The translations under genes and the position numbers were made by a program. A stretch of 12,143 nt of DNA from CALCKU01 sp964534845 (lineage in GTDB: Bacteria > Pseudomonadota > Alphaproteobacteria > Caulobacterales > Maricaulaceae): positions 1 through 12,143 of the forward strand of contig CAZHPV010000071.1 in the NCBI GenBank assembly GCA_964534845.1, in the 5' to 3' direction. Shown here piece by piece: positions 1-7,224 of this stretch (the first letter of the stretch is position 1; each line of letters starts with the position of its first letter). Under the pieces are notes generated by a model that was not told the DNA's origin, ran no database searches, and was given only the letters and a program-made list of their open reading frames with translations.

Positions 1-243
1 ACCTAATATTATATTGAGATGTCCAATGATCACATTCTGACCCGCCCTAAGGTCTTGCATATGCGAAATGAAATTAAAGTGGCCAATTTTTGTATTATCG
101 CCAAGCTGACATTTCCCCGGGCAAAAGAAAGTAAGGCCTATTTTGACTCCTGATCCGATCTTATACCTAAAGAGCAAGCGCATTAGGGGGATTTTGATAA
201 AGGAAGGCAAAGGAATGAATAAGAAAGCCAGAAGTCTCTTCAT
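1..243 (-). CDS. Hexapeptide-repeat (left-handed beta-helix) acyltransferase, N-terminal part
   Basis: This is the first 81 codons of a gene that runs off the left edge. Translation from ATG at 243 gives a basic, hydrophobic leader of about 28 residues. It is followed by repeated hexad-like units: IGSGVKIGL, CQLGDNTKIGHFN and LRAGQNVIIGHLN. Such [LIV]-G-x4 runs are the hallmark of left-handed beta-helix transferases. The IGHFN...IGHLN pattern resembles sugar O- or N-acetyltransferases of polysaccharide clusters, which use acetyl-CoA to modify a sugar. A GAGGG ribosome binding site lies 9 bases before the ATG, and in-frame stops lie just upstream, so the start is secure. It is the last visible gene of the minus-strand set behind the polymerase-like gene. 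The catalytic histidine and the substrate cannot be judged because the C-terminus is missing. Confidence 0.8.
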   Translation of the reverse strand, partial: MKRLLAFLFIPLPSFIKIPLMRLLFRYKIGSGVKIGLTFFCPGKCQLGDNTKIGHFNFISHMQDLRAGQNVIIGHLNIILG

Positions 244-267
244 TAAGATTATCCCTCATCAAATTCA

Positions 268-283
268 CCTAAAGCGCTTTAGG
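268..283. promoter_or_regulatory. 16-bp perfect palindrome upstream of the acyltransferase gene
   Basis: CCTAAAGCGCTTTAGG is its own reverse complement over all 16 bases. It sits about 25 bp before the ATG of the minus-strand acyltransferase. A weak minus-strand promoter candidate (TTGTGA at 310-305, 17-bp spacer, TATGCC at 287-282) would place the palindrome over the -10 box and start site, where a dimeric repressor would act. The palindrome is directly visible. The operator role is inference, and no binding family was recognised. Confidence 0.4.
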
Positions 284-375
284 CATAAATTAAGTCGATT
301 GCAATCACAAGACAGGAAAAACAGGCCTTTAATGCGGGCTGGTGCTCATCATTCTGTAAAGATACCATCTCTTAT

Positions 376-1164
376 CTATAATTGGCACATCACGTCGTGG
401 TCATCTGAACGTAAAAAACCTACCTTACCCCGCATAAAATAGGCTGCCGTTAAAATACCCGTTTTATAACTTCCCGTATCCAGAGCGATGCGATTTTCCT
501 TGAGCTCTGGAACCTCGACAATTGTATGTCCGTGCAGGATTTTATAACCGTGATCTCGCTTGGACTCTAAAAAAGGCTCCCTTATCCATCGCAGATCGGC
601 AGGGTCTTGTTTCAGAAGAGGTACTTTAGGGCGCACACCGGCATGGACACAGGCGATATCATCAAAGATATATCCATCTTTAAACCCGCGCATAAAATCA
701 ATATGGTCTTGGGGAACGGCGTCTCGCAATTTTTTCAATAACGACACCGGATCGCTAAAGGCCAGACCTAAATCTTTTACGCCGTAACTGCGCGCTGTCT
801 CCTGCCCTCCAAACTCGAACCACTGACGCAAAAGCGACCAGTTTCCATCTAGGATATCTAGGAAAACCTCTTCATGATTTCCCATAATTGTAACGGTATC
901 AATAGACGATTTCGAAATGCGTCTAATCAAATCAACTGTTTCATATGACTGCGGCCCGCGGTCAATAAGATCGCCGAGAAAAACCAGTTTAAACTTACGA
1001 TGCGGTATTCTGTTTTTGAGGCGTCGTATTTTTTTTAAAAGCGCGACCAAAGGTTCATAACATCCATGGACATCACCAATGGCGACCGTCAATTGCCCGT
1101 CTGTTTCGGTCTCGGTCAAATAGTTAGGTGGCTGGCCCTGCTTATTTCTAAGGATGTTAAGCAT
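376..1164 (-). CDS. PPP-family metallophosphoesterase (serine/threonine phosphatase or ApaH-like)
   Basis: This 262-residue calcineurin-like phosphoesterase has all the metal-site blocks of the PPP family: GDVHG (30-34), GDLIDRG (64-70), GNHE (95-98), a histidine in CVHAG (172-176) and HGHT (211-214). These bind two metal ions and hydrolyse phosphoesters. Bacterial members act on phosphoproteins (PrpA/PrpE type) or on diadenosine tetraphosphate (ApaH type), and the sequence does not decide between them. No signal peptide or membrane segment is seen, so it should be cytosolic. AAGGA lies 8 bases before the ATG. The gene lies 69 bp downstream of the OafA-like gene and 132 bp before the hexapeptide transferase, on the same strand. 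Phosphatases of this type recur in exopolysaccharide loci of alphaproteobacteria, but their role there is not settled. Confidence 0.88.
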   Translation of the reverse strand: MLNILRNKQGQPPNYLTETETDGQLTVAIGDVHGCYEPLVALLKKIRRLKNRIPHRKFKLVFLGDLIDRGPQSYETVDLIRRISKSSIDTVTIMGNHEEVFLDILDGNWSLLRQWFEFGGQETARSYGVKDLGLAFSDPVSLLKKLRDAVPQDHIDFMRGFKDGYIFDDIACVHAGVRPKVPLLKQDPADLRWIREPFLESKRDHGYKILHGHTIVEVPELKENRIALDTGSYKTGILTAAYFMRGKVGFLRSDDHDVMCQL

Positions 1165-1233
1165 TTATGTTATCCTTTACCACAGCTCACGCTTAGCCGA
1201 TCTTAACAGCTACCGCAATACGACCCGCTGCAC

Positions 1234-2316
1234 TTAACCCATAAGCCGGGATGGAAGCGAACGGCTTTTTGCTATGAGCGGCCCCTCGACAAATTTCCAG
1301 GACACTATGCCCGCAAACGTGGTTAAGCTCATAGCCAGCAGGCTTGCGGGCCAAAATCCGAGATTAGTCCATCCTAAATGCTGACTTATGATGAGGAGAA
1401 ATTCGATAAAGAACAAATGAAAAAGATAGATGAAATAAGAGTATTTGCCTATGGGTTCCAAAATCTTCGCCAGCCATCTATCTGATGTCTGCGGATGTTG
1501 AAAGAGACTTGTTACCCATATCCCTACACTTAAACCAAACCAAGCATATCCCAGCGTATGTATAAATTCGGGATGGGTCATTAATTGGCTGAAAACCAAT
1601 ATGGTGCCGACAGTCACGCTGCCCCAAAATAGGGGCGCGTATTTAGAGGCGGTAAAACGATCATATAGGCCCATCGCGCCAAGAGCCCCATAGGCTATGG
1701 CATCAAGGCGCGAGGGAACAAAGAAATACAAACCAATCAAATCAAAAGGTCTAAAGATAAACACAAAAAGGCGAACCATGAGCGCCACAATCAGGAATAT
1801 CCAGACAGATTTAAACAAGGCGGATTTGGAATATTTGGCGCAAAATCCCAACACAATATAGGCAAACACCTCAATCGATAACGACCATGAAATAGTGTAA
1901 GGGACAGCCGCTTCTCCTAAAAAAGGAATAAGCCAGCCATTTAAAAACAAAGCCGTTAAAGGTAATAAAGGCAGCGTATCTGTCTGGCCTGTTAAATACG
2001 CCCCCAAAGCGAAGACCAGTATTGCCACGGCAAAAATCGGAACAATTCTTAAAAACCTTTTCCAGAAATAGAGCCGGATATTTTCTCTATTTTTTTGCTG
2101 CGATAAAATATAAACGATCAGGAAACCGCTAAGCGCAAAAAACATATCAACCCCGATCCAGCCTATCGCTCTGATTATGCCTCCCAAGACATCGCCTTGG
2201 TCGGGAGCAAAGCGATAAGAGGCATGATAAAAAACCACAAGTAAAACGGCAAAACCCCGGACAGCGTCCAACGATCTGTGACGTATCGGGTGTCCTTTCT
2301 GGCGATTATTGTTCAA
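1234..2316 (-). CDS. Membrane acyltransferase, OafA/YrhL family (acyltransferase 3)
   Basis: This 360-residue integral membrane protein begins with the family signature: SLDAVRGFAVLLVVFYH (15-31), containing the presumed catalytic histidine, followed by GVDMFFALSGFLIVYIL. About ten hydrophobic segments follow. Family members transfer acetyl or other acyl groups from the cytoplasm onto surface glycans such as O-antigen, capsule or Nod factor. The start is TTG at 2316. An in-frame TGA lies four codons upstream and there is no usable ATG before the signature, so TTG is the only reasonable choice. It overlaps the end of the polymerase-like gene by 11 bp, which points to translational coupling. 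The likely job is acylation of the same polysaccharide, and the donor and acceptor are unknown. Confidence 0.9.
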   Translation of the reverse strand: MNNNRQKGHPIRHRSLDAVRGFAVLLVVFYHASYRFAPDQGDVLGGIIRAIGWIGVDMFFALSGFLIVYILSQQKNRENIRLYFWKRFLRIVPIFAVAILVFALGAYLTGQTDTLPLLPLTALFLNGWLIPFLGEAAVPYTISWSLSIEVFAYIVLGFCAKYSKSALFKSVWIFLIVALMVRLFVFIFRPFDLIGLYFFVPSRLDAIAYGALGAMGLYDRFTASKYAPLFWGSVTVGTILVFSQLMTHPEFIHTLGYAWFGLSVGIWVTSLFQHPQTSDRWLAKILEPIGKYSYFIYLFHLFFIEFLLIISQHLGWTNLGFWPASLLAMSLTTFAGIVSWKFVEGPLIAKSRSLPSRLMG

Positions 2317-3376
2317 GTTTGAACTTCAGTTCTTCATCCGTAACCATATAATTTCCATAAGGAATATGTCCGATCGCGGAATTTGAAAAGGACAACCAAC
2401 CCCAGCTCTGAACACCGAAAAGCAAGGCGACGCCTAATCGGATAAAGGGCCGTCTCGACCCTTGAAAGAGTAGAGGGAAACGGCTGACGACATAGATGGA
2501 AACGGGAAATAAGTACAAACTCATTCGCCCTGCGGCATTCGGTACAACAAACGCAAGAAAAAACAGAACAATAGCCAAAACCGCCAATTGCATCAGTAGG
2601 GGTGTCGGAAATAAAGTCTGGCGTATCCGTTTTCCAGCCAGCAAGAACGACCCAAAAAATGCATTTAACGCCACGTGAATAAGCGCCCCTTGGGATCGAC
2701 CTATTTCGTCTTGCCCAACAATATATAATTCATTGTAGTAGTTCCCCGCATCTGAAGTTGCAAAAAAATACGCCATCAATCCCATCATAAAAAAACTGGC
2801 TATAAGTTTGATGAAGAAATGAATGCGTAAGTTAAGCGCAATAAAAATAAGAAAGAAAAAAGCGCTAAAATGAAAAGAGGTCGCAAAAAGTACAAGCGCC
2901 ACTTTCAAAGGTATGTTTAGCCTATACCAATACGCCGTCAAAAACATTAAAACCCCGATGGCGGGTGCTTGCCGATTAGCACTCATCGCCACCACTATAA
3001 TCAAAATGGGTAAAGCCGCGATCAACCCCAACCAGGGTTCATCCGTTTTAGATAAGAAGGCGTAAAGACCAAAGATAAAAATGGCTGAGGTTACAAGATT
3101 TGTAAAATATATTGAATAGCCAGATTGCGCACCCAACCAGAGCAAAAGTCCATATGCCGGTTCTATGAAACCAATAGCTTCGCCGACTGACAAGATGGAC
3201 ACACGTTCAATCATCAAAAGGTAATTGTTCCAATCCATACCTACTTTGTGACGCAGCCCAATGAAAAGAAAAATGGTTACGAAACTGCCTACCCATATGA
3301 AGTTGTTAAAAAACCCACGACGGTTTGTTAACCCCATAAGGGTAGGAATGGTGAACAGGGATAAATATGGCCACAT
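2306..3376 (-). CDS. EpsG/Wzy-like polysaccharide polymerase, polytopic membrane protein
   Basis: This protein of about 356 residues is mostly hydrophobic, with roughly ten membrane segments. Near the N-terminus it has GLRHKVGMDWNNY (40-52). This resembles the R-x-x-V-G-x-D-x-x-x-Y motif of EpsG family proteins (exopolysaccharide polymerases, Wzy-like), which join lipid-linked repeat units on the outer face of the inner membrane. A GTG at 3412 would add 12 residues, but nothing like a ribosome binding site precedes it. ATG at 3376 has AGAGAAG six bases upstream and directly begins the hydrophobic segment, so it is preferred. The gene is first in the leftward set and overlaps the acyltransferase. 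Polymerase function is inferred from motif and neighbours, since Wzy proteins diverge widely in sequence. Confidence 0.78.
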   Translation of the reverse strand: MWPYLSLFTIPTLMGLTNRRGFFNNFIWVGSFVTIFLFIGLRHKVGMDWNNYLLMIERVSILSVGEAIGFIEPAYGLLLWLGAQSGYSIYFTNLVTSAIFIFGLYAFLSKTDEPWLGLIAALPILIIVVAMSANRQAPAIGVLMFLTAYWYRLNIPLKVALVLFATSFHFSAFFFLIFIALNLRIHFFIKLIASFFMMGLMAYFFATSDAGNYYNELYIVGQDEIGRSQGALIHVALNAFFGSFLLAGKRIRQTLFPTPLLMQLAVLAIVLFFLAFVVPNAAGRMSLYLFPVSIYVVSRFPLLFQGSRRPFIRLGVALLFGVQSWGWLSFSNSAIGHIPYGNYMVTDEELKFKLEQ

Positions 3377-3484
3377 ATTCGCTTCTCTTTCAGTGTCGTA
3401 GGTCTGTAACACCGCGGATAAATCGATAAAAGACTAAAAACATATCTATATCGCAATTAATGGCAGTATTTCGAAGTTTTATTG

Positions 3485-3513
3485 TTGAAACCCACTCTAA
3501 TGCAGGATATTTT
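3485..3513 (+). promoter_or_regulatory. Sigma-70-type promoter candidate for the export lipoprotein gene
   Basis: TTGAAA (3485-3490) is separated by 17 bp from TATTTT (3508-3513). This matches the consensus at five of six and four of six bases. It would start transcription near 3520 and give a leader of about 44 bases. It lies in the 187-bp AT-rich divergent region between the polymerase-like gene and the export gene. No equally good promoter was seen for the leftward gene. Confidence 0.5.
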
Positions 3514-3563
3514 CTTAGAAGTTATTCGCTGCAGAATAGCGCGTTATCTTTGAGGGGTTCAAA

Positions 3564-4307
3564 ATGAATATTCAACATCTGGTCGCAAAATCATGGGCCA
3601 TCATATGCCTACTTTTAGGACCCCTCGCACTTTCCGCCTGCGAAACCACCAGTAATCGATCAGACCCAAGCGCTGAAATTACTCAAGACGGCGGTTTAGT
3701 CTTATTCAGAACCGCTGCTGATGGAAGTACGCAAATCCCTACTACTGGACAAGCGAACTTGGGAAGCTTCCAACCCGGCGATAGTCTGGGCATGAAAATA
3801 TTAGGTGTTGAAGACACGGAAGTCGATCTTGTTGTAGGGACTGACGGCATTGTAGATTTTCCTATCATTGGCCAAAGACAAGTCTCTGGAAAAACACCAA
3901 GCGACGTCCAAAAGGAATTAAAAGCCGTTTACGGAAAAGACTATTTCGTCAATCCGACAGTGATTATCACACGAGATGCAGCGCCCATCGGAGAAATAGT
4001 TATCGACGGATTTGTTAAAGAGCCGGGTATTCATAAAGTCTTCGATAGAATTACGCTCAGACAGGCTCTTGCAATGGTCGGAGGGCTTCAAGAAGATGCC
4101 AATGCCAAGCGCGTTATTGTCGCGCGCTTAGATGGTCAGGACCGCATCGGTCTGGAATATAGCCTCAAGAGAATTCGTGAGCAAGGGGCTCCTGATCCGG
4201 TTATTCTTCCCGGTGATGTGATCTATGTTGACAATGATCAGGGTAAAATCTTCTGGCGTGAAGTTGTCCGCACATCACCTCTTATTGCTCTCTTCACGAG
4301 ATTTTAG
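3564..4307 (+). CDS. Polysaccharide export outer-membrane lipoprotein, Wza/GumB-like
   Basis: This 247-residue protein has a signal peptide ending in the lipobox LSAC (23-26), so Cys26 should be lipidated. A polysaccharide export domain follows (about 68-138), with PGDSLGMKILG, VGTDGIVDFPIIGQ and the F-V-N-P-T-V strand. One SLBB domain comes next (about 142-200), with IDGFVKEPGIHKV and LRQALAMVGGL. The C-terminal part has LPGDVIYVDN and ends in an aromatic. Such proteins form the outer-membrane or periplasmic channel for capsule and exopolysaccharide. With one SLBB domain it is shorter than E. coli Wza and closer to GumB-type members. GAGGGG lies 8 bases before the ATG. It stands alone on the plus strand, and its usual co-polymerase partner is not in the window. 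Confidence 0.9.
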   Translation: MNIQHLVAKSWAIICLLLGPLALSACETTSNRSDPSAEITQDGGLVLFRTAADGSTQIPTTGQANLGSFQPGDSLGMKILGVEDTEVDLVVGTDGIVDFPIIGQRQVSGKTPSDVQKELKAVYGKDYFVNPTVIITRDAAPIGEIVIDGFVKEPGIHKVFDRITLRQALAMVGGLQEDANAKRVIVARLDGQDRIGLEYSLKRIREQGAPDPVILPGDVIYVDNDQGKIFWREVVRTSPLIALFTRF

Positions 4308-4318
4308 GACAACATCCT

Positions 4319-5434
4319 TTACGTAACGTCATTGAGCGCTTTCAAATAGCGCTCAACGACAATCGATACGGCATATTCCTTTTCCATTTTCTTGCGCCCC
4401 ATATCCCCCATAGCCTGTTGCTGCTTCGGGGAAAGGTGTAAATAATCAATCATTTTTGCAGCAAGGTCGGCACTATCGCGGACCTGACAAAGAAAACCTG
4501 AAATCTTATCATCAACCGTCTGCCGGCACCCCGGAACATCTGTGGTTATGATAGGGCGGGACAGTGCGGCGGCCTCTAACAAGGACCTCGGTGTGCCTTC
4601 GCGGTAAGATGGCAAAACCACACAATCAACCGCCTCTATGAAAGGACGCACATCAGACGTAGACCCTAAATAATCTATCAACCCGCTTTCAACCCAAGCC
4701 TCGACGTCCTGTTTGGGTACTGCGGTTCGGTTATCTACATCTAAAAAGCCCAAAATTTTAAACCCGCTATCTGGAAACTGAGACTTTACAATTTCGGCGG
4801 CCTCAACATATTCGCGAATACCTTTGTCCCATAACAGACGCGCTATTAATAAAAATTGCCGCGTCTCACCTGTGGAGACACTTTGCGAGGCCAAAAAATG
4901 GTCAAGATCAATACCCGAGCCCGGCAATAGACGACACGTATTTTTATTGACCAGGCCCTCGTCAATAAACTCTGCCTGATCGTCGGAATTTTGGAAAAAT
5001 ACAATGGCAGCACGGCTCAAAGCCATCTTATATAGAAACCGTACCATCGCGGTAACCCATGTCTTCCTGATAAAAACAGTCCCCAATCCGGAAATATTAT
5101 TAAGTGTTGGTGTCTGCGTGATATGGGCTGCCAATGAGCCATAAATATTGGGCTTAATCGTATATCCCAAATAGGCTACAGGCTTTATCGCTTTTAAAAT
5201 TTTACGGTAGTCCCACCACAGTCGAAAATCATGAATGGGAGACGTCCCGCTATTATCCATAGAAATATGAATATGCTCACATCCCATATCTTTCAAAAGC
5301 GGAACACTCTCATCATTGGGTGAAATAATAAAAATATTATAGCCATGAGCTTTTAAGGCCTGAATAAGCTCCTTACGGAAATTATAAATATTCCAGGCCG
5401 TATTGGCCGATATGACAATATTTTGTGCCCTCAT
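4319..5434 (-). CDS. Glycosyltransferase family 4 (GT-B fold)
   Basis: This 371-residue enzyme is probably cytosolic or membrane-associated. Its N-terminal acceptor domain has YTIKPNIYGSLAA (91-103) and NNISGLGTVF, typical of the PglA/WbpX-like group that extends undecaprenyl-linked sugars. Its C-terminal donor domain has LLIARLLWDKGIREYVEAA and the GT4 E-x7-E motif at E279 and E287 (REGTPRSLLEA). It would use a nucleotide sugar to extend the lipid-linked repeat unit; the sugar cannot be read from sequence. It lies 44 bp downstream of kdsB on the same strand and converges with the export gene, with 11 bp between stop codons. The ATG is preceded by AAGGGG directly adjacent and TAGG about 10 bases away, so the ribosome binding site is not ideal. 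Confidence 0.9.
   Translation of the reverse strand: MRAQNIVISANTAWNIYNFRKELIQALKAHGYNIFIISPNDESVPLLKDMGCEHIHISMDNSGTSPIHDFRLWWDYRKILKAIKPVAYLGYTIKPNIYGSLAAHITQTPTLNNISGLGTVFIRKTWVTAMVRFLYKMALSRAAIVFFQNSDDQAEFIDEGLVNKNTCRLLPGSGIDLDHFLASQSVSTGETRQFLLIARLLWDKGIREYVEAAEIVKSQFPDSGFKILGFLDVDNRTAVPKQDVEAWVESGLIDYLGSTSDVRPFIEAVDCVVLPSYREGTPRSLLEAAALSRPIITTDVPGCRQTVDDKISGFLCQVRDSADLAAKMIDYLHLSPKQQQAMGDMGRKKMEKEYAVSIVVERYLKALNDVT
4332..4356. repeat. 9-bp inverted repeat at the convergent gene ends
   Basis: TTGAGCGCT (4332-4340) and AGCGCTCAA (4348-4356) are perfect inverted copies around a 7-base loop. They lie within the last codons of the glycosyltransferase and 25 bp past the stop of the export gene. 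RNA from either strand could fold here. No T-run follows on either strand, so a classic Rho-independent terminator is not supported. Pausing or mRNA end protection is possible. Confidence 0.4.
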
Positions 5435-5478
5435 CCCCTTTTAGCCTACCCCTGTTATAAAATCGGTTACCAAACGCC

Positions 5479-6225
5479 TTAGGCCGACACATTATCGGCC
5501 AGAGTTTTTCTTATCGCCATTAGGTCCTCGGCCGTATCCACACCGCGCAGAGTTTCGCTAAAGTTTGATAAAATATCGGCGACATAAATATTCATACCGT
5601 GCTCTAACGCCCGCAATTGTTCCAGACGTTCCTGTTTTTCCAAAGGAGATGGTGGCAATTTACAAAAAGTCTCTAAAGCTTTCCGGCGATAAGCATATAT
5701 CCCGATATGGTGAAACACTTTAGCGGCCTGATATGGTAAAGCCGCCCGGCTAAAGTATAAGGCCCGCCCGTCTTCACCAATAACGGCTTTAACCACATTC
5801 GGATCCGTTATCTCTCGCTCATCTTCTGTGGCAATAACGGCCGTTGCGATATCAGCTTTGGGGTTATCATCAAGCGCCTTGACGGTTTGAGAAAGAACTT
5901 CAGCCGAAATAAGGGGCATATCGCCCTGAAGATTTAGAATAACCGGATAGGTTCCGGACGGATCAAAACGTTGAGCCGCCTGAAAGACCCGGTCAGAACC
6001 AGAAGGCAGGTTAGGGTCGGTGAGAACCGCCTGCCCGCCAATATCATTTATCACATCCGCTATGTCCTGCTCGGCACAGGCAACAATAACAGGACCCAAA
6101 TTTGCCTTTTGCGCCTGCTCATAAACCCTGACGATCATCGGCTTACCCATAATGTCCACTAAGGGCTTTCCGGGCAAACGTGTTGAGGCCATGCGCGCCG
6201 GAATGATGGTAAGAACCTTGGTCAT
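5479..6225 (-). CDS. kdsB: 3-deoxy-manno-octulosonate cytidylyltransferase (CMP-Kdo synthetase)
   Basis: This 248-residue cytosolic enzyme couples CTP and Kdo to CMP-Kdo, the activated sugar for lipid A core and some capsules. The nucleotide-binding signature PARMASTRLPGK (9-20) is intact, as are GSDR (76-79), LQGDMPLI (99-106), YFSR (157-160), HHIGIYAYRR (172-181) and the LEKQERLEQLRALE block (195-208). The length matches the family. ACAGG lies five bases before the ATG, and only one base separates the kdsA stop from this start, so the two genes are translated as a pair. The short loop between YFSR and HHIG is as I recall it for alphaproteobacterial KdsB and is shorter than in E. coli. Capsule-type paralogues (KpsU) are similar, so an LPS role versus a capsule role is not resolved. 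Confidence 0.95.
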   Translation of the reverse strand: MTKVLTIIPARMASTRLPGKPLVDIMGKPMIVRVYEQAQKANLGPVIVACAEQDIADVINDIGGQAVLTDPNLPSGSDRVFQAAQRFDPSGTYPVILNLQGDMPLISAEVLSQTVKALDDNPKADIATAVIATEDEREITDPNVVKAVIGEDGRALYFSRAALPYQAAKVFHHIGIYAYRRKALETFCKLPPSPLEKQERLEQLRALEHGMNIYVADILSNFSETLRGVDTAEDLMAIRKTLADNVSA

Positions 6226-6226
6226 A

Positions 6227-7081
6227 TCAGCCTGTTATAACACCGCGAATAGCCGAAAGCTGAGTAAGCAAACCCCGCGCCGCAGTAATTGGCAAACAAC
6301 TCGGCGCATCACACAAAGCGGCATCCGGATCCGTATGAAACTCCAGAAACACACCGTCAGCGCCCGCCGCTACAGCCGCCTTTGCTACAATAGGCACGCC
6401 CTCACGACGCCCGCCTGTGGATGCGCCGCCCGTACGCGGGTCAGCCCCCGGGAGCTGTACAGCATGGGTGGCATCTATTGTCACTGCCACGCCCAGCTTG
6501 TGCATTTCAGGAATAGCGAGAGGATCGACAATCAGATTATTATAGCCGAAACTTGAACCACGCTCGCAAAGATAAATCGGAGCCGTCGGCGCTGTTTCAC
6601 GAATTTTAGATATAATATTTTTACAATCCCACGGGGCGAGGAACTGCGCTTTTTTAACATGTATAGCATTGCCATATGTTTCGGCGGCTTTAGCGATAGC
6701 CGTCACGAGATCGGTTTGACGACATAAAAAAGCCGGAACTTGGACAATATCTGCCGCTTGTGCGACTATATCAGCTTGGGCGACCTCATGAATATCCGTG
6801 CAAATCGGAACCTGTAGCTCCGCTTTTATGGCCCCGAGCATTTCGAGGCCTTTGTCTAATCCGGGGCCGCGAAAAGAGGTTATGGAAGAGCGGTTGGCTT
6901 TATCAAAACTGGCTTTAAAAACATAAGGAAGACCCAGATCCTTGCAGATAGATTTCAGCTCCGTTGCGATCGTCAGGGACTCGTCTAAACTTTCTAGAAC
7001 ATTGCAACCGGCAATAACGGCCAATGGCGCGCCCGCGCCCATTTCCCAACCCTGCTTGGTTAGACGATCAGATAAAGGCAT
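6227..7081 (-). CDS. kdsA: 3-deoxy-8-phosphooctulonate synthase (Kdo-8-P synthase)
   Basis: This cytosolic aldolase-type enzyme condenses phosphoenolpyruvate with arabinose-5-phosphate to Kdo-8-phosphate. Key blocks are IAGCNVLES (23-31), YVFKASFDKANRSS (53-66), RGPG (71-74), IHVKKAQF, ERGSSFGYNNL, DATHAVQLPG and FLEFHTDPDAALCD. ATG at 7081 gives 284 residues, the same as E. coli KdsA, with AAGAG six bases upstream. A GTG at 7120 would add 13 residues that do not look like family sequence, and it lies at the candidate -10 box (TATGTG, 7123-7118). The residue aligned with E. coli Asn26 is Asn27, as in metal-independent enzymes. The HAVQLPG and FLEFH regions look more like the metal-dependent class. 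It is the first gene of kdsA-kdsB-glycosyltransferase. Confidence 0.95.
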   Translation of the reverse strand: MPLSDRLTKQGWEMGAGAPLAVIAGCNVLESLDESLTIATELKSICKDLGLPYVFKASFDKANRSSITSFRGPGLDKGLEMLGAIKAELQVPICTDIHEVAQADIVAQAADIVQVPAFLCRQTDLVTAIAKAAETYGNAIHVKKAQFLAPWDCKNIISKIRETAPTAPIYLCERGSSFGYNNLIVDPLAIPEMHKLGVAVTIDATHAVQLPGADPRTGGASTGGRREGVPIVAKAAVAAGADGVFLEFHTDPDAALCDAPSCLPITAARGLLTQLSAIRGVITG

Positions 7082-7117
7082 AATAGACTCTTGATATTGC
7101 TGACAGATATGCGCCAG

Positions 7118-7146
7118 CACATAGGTGAGTTTTGTTTATCAGACAA
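7118..7146 (-). promoter_or_regulatory. Weak promoter candidate for kdsA
   Basis: On the minus strand TTGTCT (7146-7141) is followed after 17 bp by TATGTG (7123-7118). The match is four of six and three of six, so it is weak. The position suits a leader of about 30 bases before ATG 7081. The terminator just upstream means kdsA needs its own promoter in this interval. Confidence 0.3.
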
Positions 7147-7166
7147 GAGATAGAGTGCAGTTAAAC

Positions 7167-7194
7167 AAAAAAAAGAAGGCCGAAGCCTTCTTTT
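7167..7194 (-). terminator. Strong Rho-independent terminator of the adhesin gene
   Basis: AAAAGAAGGC (7171-7180) pairs with GCCTTCTTTT (7185-7194) over 10 bp around CGAA. Read on the minus strand the loop is UUCG, an extra-stable tetraloop, and the stem runs into a T-run that continues to 7167. It lies 30 bp past the adhesin stop codon and before the kdsA leader. The plus-strand reading also has T residues in its 3' arm, so it may act in both directions. Confidence 0.92.
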
Positions 7195-7224
7195 GAAAAA
7201 TAATAAATATTCTAAGAGTTTGGC

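Noticed and set aside
143..442. Plus-strand 99-codon frame at the left end
   Set aside because: It overlaps the start of the hexapeptide acyltransferase and the end of the phosphatase on the other strand, and the product is basic with no family features.
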